Below are positions 1 through 5,631 of a stretch of 6,670 nt of DNA, piece after piece. This DNA comes from Anaerolineales bacterium. GTDB lineage: Bacteria > Chloroflexota > Anaerolineae > Anaerolineales > Villigracilaceae. The notes under the pieces were generated by a model. The model was not told where the DNA came from and ran no database searches. It saw only the letters and a list, made by a program, of their open reading frames with translations. The stretch is taken from the NCBI GenBank assembly GCA_024763295.1, contig JANTFU010000128.1:1-6670 (forward strand), in the 5' to 3' direction. Both the position numbers and the translations under genes were made by a program. The first letter of the stretch is position 1. Each line of letters opens with the position of its first letter.

Positions 1-337
1 TAACGAGACCCAGCACACGGTCGGGCGCGTCCAGCGCAAGTTGAAGGGCAACGGCACTGCCCATCGAGTGTCCAACAATAACGGCGGCGGGCAAATCCAT
101 TTCATCCATAAAATCCTGCACGGATTTGACATAATCTTGAATGCTTTGTCTGCCGATACCTGCGGATTTTCCGTGACCGGGCAGATCGATGGCGATGACT
201 TTGAAACCGTTTAAGCGCCGAATTTCGGGCGACCAGTGTAAATGCGAACCACCCGCGCCATGGATAAGCAGCAGGGGGGGCGTTTCGGGTTGGGTAGCTT
301 CGTGGAGAAAGTAATACAAACCGTTGGCGCTGGGCAT
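1..337 (-). CDS. Alpha/beta hydrolase fold protein, C-terminus cut by window edge
   Basis: The first 112 residues are visible; the rest lies beyond the left edge. The ATG at 337 opens MPSANGLYYF. The oxyanion-hole motif LLLIHGAGGSHLHW follows at about residues 30-43, then VIAIDLPGHGKS near 55-66, and the nucleophile elbow VGHSMGSA near 90-97, whose Ser is the predicted catalytic nucleophile. The Asp and His of the triad should lie in the missing part. This order is typical of the roughly 250-280 residue soluble alpha/beta hydrolases (esterase, lipase, C-C hydrolase or haloperoxidase-like). The substrate cannot be named. The gene starts 24 bp after the stop of the histidine kinase gene, so the two are probably co-transcribed. 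A weak AGAAG-type ribosome site lies before the ATG. The fold assignment is firm and the specific function is unknown. Confidence 0.9.
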   Translation of the reverse strand, partial: MPSANGLYYFLHEATQPETPPLLLIHGAGGSHLHWSPEIRRLNGFKVIAIDLPGHGKSAGIGRQSIQDYVKSVQDFMDEMDLPAAVIVGHSMGSAVALQLALDAPDRVLGLV

Positions 338-361
338 GGGATTTCTTCTTTCGTGCGGATG

Positions 362-2104
362 CTATTGTTTCCGTGCGCGGTGCAGGCGGTCTGCGGCGGC
401 TTCGGTGAGGGGAATGAAGACCTGCACGTTGGTGCCTTTGCCCGGTGCGGATTCAAGACGCAGCAGCCCATTAATCAACTCTGTCCGTTCCGTGAGATTA
501 ATCATCCCCAGCGAACCGCGTTTTTCGTAGTTTTGGTTAACGGCTTGGACGTCGAAACCAACGCCGTTGTCTTTGATTTCAAGTAGCAGAATACTTTCTT
601 CAATAGCACGCAAACGCACCCAAATGACCGGCGCTTTGGCATGTTTGCGGGCGTTATTGACGGCTTCTTCTGAAAGGAAGAAAATAACGCCCTGTTTGCC
701 CATTTCTAGGTCTGCGATAGCCTTCTCATCAACATCGATCTCGACTTTTTGGTCGTAGGTTTCGAGCATTTTTTCTGCCATCGACTTGAGTGCGGCAGAA
801 AGTCCCTGCGATTCAAGCACCAGCGGACGCAGCGTAAAGAGCATGTGACGGATTTCTTTTGTGGTGCGGCGTGCAAGGTCTTCAACACGGATAAGCTCGT
901 CTTCGACCTTGTCGGGCGCTTTGGTGAGCATCATGCGGATCAGGTTGATGCGCATCGCAATCGCCGAAACCGACTGCGTTGGTCCATCGTGCAGGTCACG
1001 AGCGAGTTTTTTGCGCGCTTCTTCCTGCACTTCGATCATGCGCTCTTTCTCTTCGACCAAGTCTTGATACAGGCTCGCGTTTTGCATCGCAATAGCGGCT
1101 TGCCGCCCAATCACATCAATCAGGTCACGGCGTTCTTGATTAAAATATTTCGGATCGGGATGCGCAAAAAGCAAAAGACCGTAAACCGTTAATCCCGTAC
1201 GCAGGGGGAAGGTATAACCCGTCGTACAACTGCGCAACGCAATCACACGTCCCAGTTCGGGGTCTTGCCCAATATTTTCGCCCAAGACCGGCTCTGCCTG
1301 ATCAATTGTCCGACTCAAAATCCCTGATGCGGCTTCAAAAGTCAGGCGCATATCGGCGCTCGTAAAACGGCGCGCAGAACGAACCATGAGCACATCATCG
1401 GTAAAGAGCAAAACCGCACTCACGAGCGGGGTTTCATAGGCTCGCTCTAACTCTGGATTGAGCGCTTTCAAACTCAGGTCGAGCGCTGCTTCAAGTACAT
1501 GACTATAACTAAGGGTCGCCGTCAGCGTAGAGGTCAGGTCGTAAATCGCGCGGATGCGTTCATTTTCAACACGACGCTTTTGTGCTTCAACATCTTTCTT
1601 TACTTCGCGCTTTACGCGAATACTGCGAATCATCTTTTTGCTCAAAAAGCCAAAAAGCGCCCCCAAGAAAAGCAGCGAAGCCGATAAAATCCCCGCCAAA
1701 GGCAGCGAACTCGCGGGCATAAAGAAAAAAGCGTACACAACATAGCTCAGCGCCATTACACCCGCGCTCAATAATGCCCCCAAAAACTCATAATAAATTG
1801 CCCCACCCAAAATCGGCAAAATCGCAATGCCCCACAGCGGACCGCCTAATCCGTGATTGAGCCAAAAGACAAGCAAGGCAAAAAGCAAATCTGCTATAAC
1901 CGAAACCTGACGATGATAAGCAAGCCGTAAATTCAAGCCCGCCATCATACTCAACGACAAATTCCACAAGGCAAAGAGCACAAAAGGCAAAAACGCCAGC
2001 CAATTACTCTCGCGCGTAAACACCGTACTAAACGCAAAAAGAGTCAGCCAACGCAACGAGATGGAAAACCAGTCAGCGATGTAAGGAGAACTAAATTTAC
2101 GCAT
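362..2104 (-). CDS. Membrane sensor histidine kinase (6 TM + GAF + HisKA_3 + HATPase_c)
   Basis: This is a complete 580-residue two-component sensor. About six hydrophobic helices lie in residues 15-154, followed by a basic, coiled-coil-like linker (156-185). A GAF-type domain spans about 190-345. A second helical linker (349-368) leads into the HisKA_3 dimerisation/phosphoacceptor motif LARDLHDGPTQSVSAI, with His372 as the predicted phosphorylated residue. The HATPase_c domain has an N box (EEAVNNARKHA, 479-489), a G1 box (DNGVGFD, 512-518) and a G2-like box (RGSLGM, 529-534; GKGTNV, 555-560). All catalytic boxes are intact. The HisKA_3 class (NarX/DesK/LiaS-like) normally signals to a NarL/LuxR-type response regulator, but none is in the window. 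The signal is unknown; the membrane part could sense envelope state and the GAF domain a cytosolic ligand. No Shine-Dalgarno is visible before the ATG. Confidence 0.95.
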   Translation of the reverse strand: MRKFSSPYIADWFSISLRWLTLFAFSTVFTRESNWLAFLPFVLFALWNLSLSMMAGLNLRLAYHRQVSVIADLLFALLVFWLNHGLGGPLWGIAILPILGGAIYYEFLGALLSAGVMALSYVVYAFFFMPASSLPLAGILSASLLFLGALFGFLSKKMIRSIRVKREVKKDVEAQKRRVENERIRAIYDLTSTLTATLSYSHVLEAALDLSLKALNPELERAYETPLVSAVLLFTDDVLMVRSARRFTSADMRLTFEAASGILSRTIDQAEPVLGENIGQDPELGRVIALRSCTTGYTFPLRTGLTVYGLLLFAHPDPKYFNQERRDLIDVIGRQAAIAMQNASLYQDLVEEKERMIEVQEEARKKLARDLHDGPTQSVSAIAMRINLIRMMLTKAPDKVEDELIRVEDLARRTTKEIRHMLFTLRPLVLESQGLSAALKSMAEKMLETYDQKVEIDVDEKAIADLEMGKQGVIFFLSEEAVNNARKHAKAPVIWVRLRAIEESILLLEIKDNGVGFDVQAVNQNYEKRGSLGMINLTERTELINGLLRLESAPGKGTNVQVFIPLTEAAADRLHRARKQ

Positions 2105-2145
2105 AAATTAATGATACCCGAAAAAAACGCTCAACAAGTAAATTT
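2105..2145 (-). promoter_or_regulatory. Possible promoter of the kinase-hydrolase unit, perhaps leaderless
   Basis: Read on the minus strand, a TATCAT hexamer (2116-2111) lies 6 nt before the kinase ATG. A TTGTTG-like hexamer sits 15 nt upstream of it, separated by a T-rich spacer. If this is a sigma70-type -10 box, transcription would begin at or next to the ATG, which fits the absence of a ribosome-binding site. The match is weak and the spacer short, so this is only a candidate. Confidence 0.3.
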
Positions 2146-2167
2146 GGACATTTTTTATGAATAGCTG

Positions 2168-2313
2168 ATGTTACGCACAGGATTCCGCGAGGAGCATGCA
2201 CTTGCGACAAAGTGGTCTCATTCTTGCGAGAAGATTGCTTCGGCGGTAAAGCTGCCTCGCAAAATCAGCGAAAAGTCAACTTTTTTCTGTGAGAGAAGTT
2301 CTTTGCGTAACAT
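2168..2313. mobile_element. Composite MITE-like element with 13-bp terminal inverted repeats
   Basis: The left end ATGTTACGCACAG (2168-2180) is the inverted complement of the right end CTTTGCGTAACAT (2301-2313) with one mismatch. Nine outermost bases, ATGTTACGC/GCGTAACAT, pair perfectly. The 146-bp stretch carries no plausible gene. It encloses one copy of the 88-bp palindromic repeat at 2181-2269, starting right after the left terminal repeat. A short symmetric motif, AAAAGT-CA-ACTTTT, lies at 2271-2284. The size, terminal repeats and lack of coding fit a miniature inverted-repeat transposable element. No clear target-site duplication is visible, so mobility is inference. It lies between the sulfotransferase stop (2343) and the kinase start (2104), and so may insulate the two units. 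Confidence 0.55.
2181..2269. repeat. Palindromic repeat family 1, copy 1 (degenerate)
   Basis: This 89-bp copy begins GATTCCGCGAGGAGCATGC and ends CTGCCTCGCAAAATCAGC. It aligns in the same orientation, at roughly 80% identity by eye, with 3110-3197. The outer arms GATTCCGCGAGG and CCTCGCAAAATC still pair. The inner stem is eroded: the left arm has become CGACAAAGTGGTCTC, while the right arm keeps TTGCTTCGGCG. This copy lies inside the larger inverted-repeat-bounded element. Confidence 0.85.
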
Positions 2314-2342
2314 GAGTGAATGGGTTTGCGCTGCGTCCGCGC

Positions 2343-3074
2343 TCAAATTTCGTAGCCCATCTTTTGCAATGCAGTGCCGAAACGCTCCCGCATTTGGGCT
2401 TGCTGATCGTTTGTGTACTTCTCGGCGTACCGACCAATTTTCCCTTTAAAGAAATGCAAGCCCTGTTGCCCCGCATCCGCTTTGCCGGGACGATAATTTT
2501 CAACCACGCCCTGAATGGCATCATCCGCAGGGTCTAGTTTTAGGTAAGCGAGCAGTTTTTCAATCTCGGCGTCGTAATCCATGAGCAAGTTTTCGTAGCG
2601 CGTGGTCAGGACGCGCTTTTCATTCATCCACGCTTCCCAAATTTCGATGTAATCACTCATAAAATCGAGTGTCTTCTCAAAAGTGTCGAACTGTGCGAAG
2701 AAATTGGGACGTCCGCGCTCGGCAGTGCGCCGCCCATACTCGTAGGCAGAGAGCATCGCATCACGCGGGTCGCGATAAATGTAAACAATCCGTAGCAAGC
2801 CCAAAGCCGCGAGCGTCCGCGACCAAAGTGTGGGACCGGCATGGGCTTTGAGTACAAAATTCCGTCCCAAAAGCGCCGGAATCATCACCATCCCCAAACG
2901 GCGCAGCGATAACACGCCAATGTTGACGTTCACTTCGGTCAGAATACTTTGTAGATGAAATTTTTCACGGATTTCGCGGGCATCGTCATAGCCTGCTACG
3001 TCCATTAAATCGTGGATGATGTTGTAATGCCAGCCCGAACCCGCGCGCGGCATCCCGACGGATAATACGATCAT
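2343..3074 (-). CDS. PAPS-dependent sulfotransferase family protein
   Basis: This is a complete 243-residue cytosolic protein with no signal peptide. The N-terminal SVGMPRAGSGWHYNII (5-20) is a 5'-phosphosulfate-binding loop variant, corresponding to the usual PKSGTTWL. IVYIYRDPRDAMLSAYEY (96-113) is the 3'-phosphate-binding motif, with Arg101 and Ser109 as expected ligands. GLHFFKGKIGRYAEKYT (205-221) matches the C-terminal KGxxG...F/YT PAPS-binding segment. The family moves sulfate from PAPS to a hydroxyl or amine on a carbohydrate, lipid or small molecule. The acceptor is not visible, but the preceding genes for polysaccharide chain length and polymerisation/ligation suggest a glycan. AGGAG lies 5 nt before the ATG, which supports this start. 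Copies of one palindromic repeat flank the gene in the same orientation. Confidence 0.88.
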   Translation of the reverse strand: MIVLSVGMPRAGSGWHYNIIHDLMDVAGYDDAREIREKFHLQSILTEVNVNIGVLSLRRLGMVMIPALLGRNFVLKAHAGPTLWSRTLAALGLLRIVYIYRDPRDAMLSAYEYGRRTAERGRPNFFAQFDTFEKTLDFMSDYIEIWEAWMNEKRVLTTRYENLLMDYDAEIEKLLAYLKLDPADDAIQGVVENYRPGKADAGQQGLHFFKGKIGRYAEKYTNDQQAQMRERFGTALQKMGYEI

Positions 3075-3079
3075 AAATA

Positions 3080-3084
3080 CTCCT
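3080..3084 (-). promoter_or_regulatory. Ribosome-binding site of the sulfotransferase gene
   Basis: Read on the minus strand, AGGAG is followed by TATTT and then the ATG at 3074. This canonical Shine-Dalgarno at 5-nt spacing fixes the start codon. Confidence 0.8.
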
Positions 3085-3108
3085 AAAACGTGAAACGTGA
3101 TTTTAAGG

Positions 3109-3198
3109 TGATTCCGCGAGGCGCATGCTCTTGCGCCGAAGCGGTCTCACAGTGACAGGAGACTGCTTCGGCGATAAAACTGCCTCGCAGAATCAGCC
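3109..3198. repeat. Palindromic repeat family 1, copy 2 (intact two-stem hairpin)
   Basis: The outer arms TGATTCCGCGAGGC (3109-3122) and GCCTCGCAGAATCA (3182-3195) pair with one mismatch. The inner arms CGCCGAAGCGGTCTC (3134-3148) and GAGACTGCTTCGGCG (3159-3173) pair with one G-T wobble around a 10-nt loop. Unpaired bulges of 11 and 8 nt separate the stems. The core 3110-3197 is homologous to 2181-2269. It ends 3 bp from the polymerase/ligase stop codon and fills most of the 126-bp gap to the sulfotransferase gene. It could therefore act in transcript stability or attenuation, although no T-run follows to make it a canonical terminator. Confidence 0.88.
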
Positions 3199-3200
3199 TA

Positions 3201-4766
3201 TCAATCTGCATATTTCACTGACGTTAGCCCCAGAATAATACCAAAGTTCACCCACAACTCCGCCATTGCGAAGGAATCCTGCATGAAATAGTAGATCAGA
3301 ATTGCCGTCCACGAAAAGAGACCGGCGATGCCGACCATTTTGAGCGTCTCGCGGCGCAGAGCAGTGATAATTTGGGCGAGAATGGCAAATAAAAAGCTGA
3401 GAAAAGTGACCAAACCGAAAAGCCCGTTTTCGATGGCGAGACGCAAATATAAATTTTTGGGGTTGGGATAAAGTGTGCTGGCGGGGCTGAGTTGTTTGGA
3501 AACTTCGGGAATATTGGAGAGCGCCCAGTCCGGTAAATTTTGGTAAAGGTAAAAGCCGCTACCGCCAAAGCCAACACCCAAGAATGGATGCTGCAAAAAA
3601 GTCTGCGCTGCCGACCAGAGATAGGTAAACCGCCCGCCCGCATTGGTCTTGACGAAATAATCAGCGAGGCTGTCGGCTTGCACCGTCCACAAACGGCTGA
3701 CATATTTTTGCTGTGCCAGAAAGGCTCCCCCACCTACAACTATGCCGCCGATAAGCAGAACAATCAAAAGCCGAGAGCCAATTGATGTCCATTTTGAACC
3801 GCCAAGACGCGAAGGGCGCAAAGTTTTTTTGAAATTATTCTTGGCGTTCTCTGCGTCTTGGCGGTTGATATTTGTCATCCATTGCCAACCACGTTGAATA
3901 TTTTTGCGCCCCGCCACCAAAATGGTCACGCCCGCAGCAGCCAGCGCGATCAGCAAACCACCGCGCGAGTAGGTCAGCAAAAGTGTGACCAAGGCTGCCA
4001 GCAAGAGTAGCGGCTCCAGCCAACGGAATTTTGTCGCCCGAAAGCGCGTCAGCAGCGAGGCAACCAGCCAAGGGAGATAGAGCGTAGCAATTTGCCCCGC
4101 CAGCCAGGAGGCTTCAAAAGCAAAACCGGAGACGCGCCGTAATTTTGGGATGCCGCGCATCGAGAAAAGCAACTGCCATTCCGAGACCTGCGACTTTTTC
4201 AACAAGGGTGTATAAAAAGCCGTCGCCTGCACGCCCGCCCAGAGCATGGTCAAGACCAAGCCGCCATATAACCAGGGCAAGGAGCGGCGCACATCGTCCA
4301 CGTCGCGGTTCATCCACAACGCAGCCACAAAGAATGCCAAGCCGATGATAAAAGTCAGCAAGGCGCGGATGGCACGCCCCCAGTAATCTTGTCCACGCAA
4401 TGCAATCGGGGCGAGGAAAGCACCTGCGGCTGTTGTCAGTAACGCAACCAGCAAAAAGACAAAAAATGGGATAAGCGCATTGCTCCACGGCAGTTTTATT
4501 TCCTTGCGCAACAGACGCAAAACCAAAACTAAATACAGCAGCGCCAGCGGATAAAACGCCAGCGGACGCACATAGGTATGTTTTCCAAGCAAGGGGAAAT
4601 AGCGAAAACTGGTCACGGGCAGGGTTAATAAAACAAGCCCCCACAAAAGCTGTGCCAGTTTTCCCAAATTTAACCACGAAGGCACAAAGTTCACAAAGTT
4701 TTTCTTCGTGGTCACAAAGCTTTCCTTTGTGTTCTCCGTGTCTCTGTGGTGAGCTTCTTTACTCAT
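3201..4766 (-). CDS. O-antigen ligase/polymerase family (Wzy_C) membrane protein with repeat-encoded insertions
   Basis: The predicted protein has 521 residues and about ten or more hydrophobic helices from residue 37 to 515. The Wzy_C signature appears as LTYSRGG (264-270), then a large loop with RFTYLWSAAQTFLQHP (379-394), GVGFGG (397-402), and NLYLRLAIENGLFG (438-451). Such proteins polymerise repeat units (Wzy) or transfer glycan to an acceptor (WaaL); sequence alone does not decide which. The ATG at 4766 was chosen because AGGAA lies 6 nt before it and ATGAGTAA overlaps the upstream stop, which implies translational coupling. An in-frame start further upstream at 4862 would lie deep in the preceding gene. 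Residues about 6-31 (HHRDTENTKESF..) and 301-323 (NRQDAENAKN..RLGG) are encoded by palindromic repeats, one at the N-terminus and one in a polar loop between helices. The reading frame survives both. Confidence 0.88.
   Translation of the reverse strand: MSKEAHHRDTENTKESFVTTKKNFVNFVPSWLNLGKLAQLLWGLVLLTLPVTSFRYFPLLGKHTYVRPLAFYPLALLYLVLVLRLLRKEIKLPWSNALIPFFVFLLVALLTTAAGAFLAPIALRGQDYWGRAIRALLTFIIGLAFFVAALWMNRDVDDVRRSLPWLYGGLVLTMLWAGVQATAFYTPLLKKSQVSEWQLLFSMRGIPKLRRVSGFAFEASWLAGQIATLYLPWLVASLLTRFRATKFRWLEPLLLLAALVTLLLTYSRGGLLIALAAAGVTILVAGRKNIQRGWQWMTNINRQDAENAKNNFKKTLRPSRLGGSKWTSIGSRLLIVLLIGGIVVGGGAFLAQQKYVSRLWTVQADSLADYFVKTNAGGRFTYLWSAAQTFLQHPFLGVGFGGSGFYLYQNLPDWALSNIPEVSKQLSPASTLYPNPKNLYLRLAIENGLFGLVTFLSFLFAILAQIITALRRETLKMVGIAGLFSWTAILIYYFMQDSFAMAELWVNFGIILGLTSVKYAD
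3797..3866. repeat. Palindromic repeat family 2, inside the polymerase/ligase gene
   Basis: AACCGCCAAGACGC (3797-3810) and GCGTCTTGGCGGTT (3853-3866) form a perfect 14-bp inverted repeat. The bases inside continue with partial pairing (GAAGGGCGCAAAG against CTTGGCGTTCTC) around a T/A-rich centre. The 70-bp unit is read in frame as residues 301-323 of the polymerase/ligase and sits in a hydrophilic loop between two hydrophobic helices. From memory, repeats of this 'CCGCCAAGACGC' type are dispersed in many repeat-rich bacterial genomes. Confidence 0.85.
4673..4750. repeat. Palindromic repeat family 3, at the 5' end of the polymerase/ligase gene
   Basis: ACCACGAAG (4673-4681) and CTTCGTGGT (4704-4712) are perfect inverted repeats. 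Around them are tandem-like motifs (GGCACAAAG, TTCACAAAG, GTCACAAAG) and an end reading CTTTGTGTTCTCCGTGTCTCTGTGGT. On the minus strand this gives the familiar 'accacagagacacggagaacacaaag ... cacgaag' repeat. It encodes about residues 6-31 of the polymerase/ligase, the polar stretch before the first hydrophobic helix. Confidence 0.75.
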
Positions 4767-4777
4767 CACCCGTTCCT
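4759..4777 (-). promoter_or_regulatory. Coupled stop/start with ribosome-binding site (wzz-like to polymerase/ligase)
   Basis: On the minus strand AGGAA (4777-4773) is followed by CGGGTG and the ATG at 4766. That ATG begins ATGAGTAA, whose TAA ends the wzz-like gene at 4759. The 8-nt overlap plus a good Shine-Dalgarno indicates translational coupling and decides the polymerase/ligase start. Confidence 0.75.
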
Positions 4778-5475
4778 GTAAAAAGAATGCCCAAAGCCAC
4801 CAAGACCAACACGCTCGCAGCGCCAAAGAAAACATATTCACCGAGCGCATTACGCGGCGCAACAGGCAGGTTTTCTTTTTGCGTCAGCGCCACATCCACA
4901 TAGGATGAGATTCCCATACTCGTCTCTTCCAAACGAGCAAGATCAGCTTCAACATCTGCCAATACAACTTCGCCGTTTTCTAATGCGGTGGTAATCGCTT
5001 TTAGCGCAGTCGCGTTTACTGCGCTATAGCGCGCCTGCCCTACAAATTCTTCTGCCCAAAAGCTGACAAGTTGTTCCGCGCGAGCAGGGTCAGGATCGTC
5101 GGCGTAGAAATGCCAAGCGCCGTCTTCAGGCTGAGATAAATGAAGCCGCTCATCGCGTAAAATTGCAACCGTCAAATCAGGAAATGCTCTAGCTATAGAG
5201 TCCATTGCTCTATCATCCCAGGCAACTTCCACCAACTTGCGCGACTCGCGTTCGAGATAGTAGTAGACATCGCGGTCTGCGCCATACGTCCACGATTCTT
5301 CGATGTTGAAATCCACGACGACGGTTGCCTGTGCGCGATACATCGGCGGGAAGAGATAGAAGACCGCCGCACCGATCAGCGCACCCAGCATTGAGCCGAG
5401 CAGCCAAAACTTCCACGCGCGCAGTAGGCGTAAAAAATCGTCAAGAGAGGGGGGAGAGAGCAACCATTTTTTCAT
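4759..5475 (-). CDS. Wzz-like polysaccharide chain-length determinant, short form
   Basis: This 238-residue protein has the Wzz/polysaccharide co-polymerase layout. A short cytoplasmic N-terminus leads to a first membrane helix (about 23-42) and the FPPMYRAQATVVV segment just after it, where family members have a P-x-x-Y-x-A-x-A-type strand. A charged, mostly helical extracytoplasmic region spans about 45-210. A second membrane helix (about 213-232) is preceded by a proline-containing stretch (LPVAPRNALG, 203-212). It has no C-terminal tyrosine-kinase domain and is shorter than classical Wzz proteins (about 320-350 residues). The family sets the length of polysaccharide chains together with the polymerase, and the polymerase-like gene follows with an 8-nt overlap. 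AAGGA lies 10 nt upstream of the ATG. The family call rests on topology and local motifs, so it is less certain than its neighbour. Confidence 0.8.
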   Translation of the reverse strand: MKKWLLSPPSLDDFLRLLRAWKFWLLGSMLGALIGAAVFYLFPPMYRAQATVVVDFNIEESWTYGADRDVYYYLERESRKLVEVAWDDRAMDSIARAFPDLTVAILRDERLHLSQPEDGAWHFYADDPDPARAEQLVSFWAEEFVGQARYSAVNATALKAITTALENGEVVLADVEADLARLEETSMGISSYVDVALTQKENLPVAPRNALGEYVFFGAASVLVLVALGILFTGTGDE

Positions 5476-5485
5476 GGAAAATTCG

Positions 5486-5490
5486 TCCTT
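5486..5490 (-). promoter_or_regulatory. Ribosome-binding site of the wzz-like gene
   Basis: AAGGA on the minus strand is followed 10 nt later by the ATG at 5475. The spacing is slightly long but acceptable and supports this start. Confidence 0.6.
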
Positions 5491-5520
5491 TTAGCAACGC
5501 AGAGCATTGCTTGTAGGGGA

Positions 5521-5553
5521 TATTTTAACGCGTTTCTCGCATGGTAGGTCACG
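5521..5553 (-). promoter_or_regulatory. Weak promoter candidate for the polysaccharide genes
   Basis: On the minus strand a TAAAAT hexamer (5527-5522) follows a GTGACC hexamer by 19 nt, and would place a start site about 40 nt before the wzz-like ATG. The -35-like box lies in an arm of the palindromic repeat, and both matches are poor. Confidence 0.2.
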
Positions 5554-5608
5554 CTTGTAGCGTGACTTGAGCGGCAAGCAAGATTGTCACGTTGAAAACG
5601 TGACCTAC
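5544..5608. repeat. Palindromic repeat family 4: two perfect hairpins bounded by a 10-bp inverted repeat
   Basis: The outer arms GTAGGTCACG (5544-5553) and CGTGACCTAC (5599-5608) are perfect inverted repeats. Inside are two alternative small hairpins. One is GTCACGC-TTGTA-GCGTGAC (5548-5566). The other is GTCACGTT-GAA-AACGTGAC (5586-5604). All stems are perfect. The 65-bp unit lies in the 157-bp gap between the permease stop and the wzz-like start. No T-run follows on the minus strand, so it is more like a REP-type repeat than an intrinsic terminator, although it may stabilise the permease mRNA 3' end. Confidence 0.88.
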
Positions 5609-5631
5609 TTTATTCTCGCGCACACAGCCGA

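Noticed and set aside
242..586. 114-residue plus-strand frame
   Set aside because: It spans the hydrolase start and kinase end on the opposite strand and shows no domain or ribosome site.
749..1192. 147-residue plus-strand frame opposite the histidine kinase
   Set aside because: It is antisense to the conserved HisKA_3 and GAF coding sequence, has no family resemblance, and is explained by base composition of the real gene.
2274..2279. TTGACT on the minus strand as a -35 box for the kinase
   Set aside because: No -10-like hexamer follows at 16-18 nt; the sequence there is the GC-rich repeat arm.
2168..2449. 93-residue plus-strand frame across the composite element
   Set aside because: It begins in a terminal inverted repeat, crosses the palindrome and runs antisense into the sulfotransferase. 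No protein family signal is seen.
2181..3197. CRISPR array or composite transposon formed by the two 88-bp repeats
   Set aside because: There are only two diverged copies separated by a whole gene, with no regular spacers and no transposase between or beside them.
3109..3198. Intrinsic (rho-independent) terminator after the polymerase/ligase
   Set aside because: The hairpin is strong, but no T-run follows it on the minus strand and a homologous copy sits elsewhere, so a dispersed repeat explains it better.
4114..4677. 187-residue minus-strand frame within the polymerase/ligase gene
   Set aside because: It is an alternative frame of a gene with clear family motifs. Its protein is Cys/Arg-rich with no recognisable domain.
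4767..4862. Longer version of the polymerase/ligase beginning at 4862
   Set aside because: The extra 32 residues would overlap the wzz-like gene by about 100 bp. The ATG at 4766 has a good AGGAA ribosome site and a coupled stop/start.
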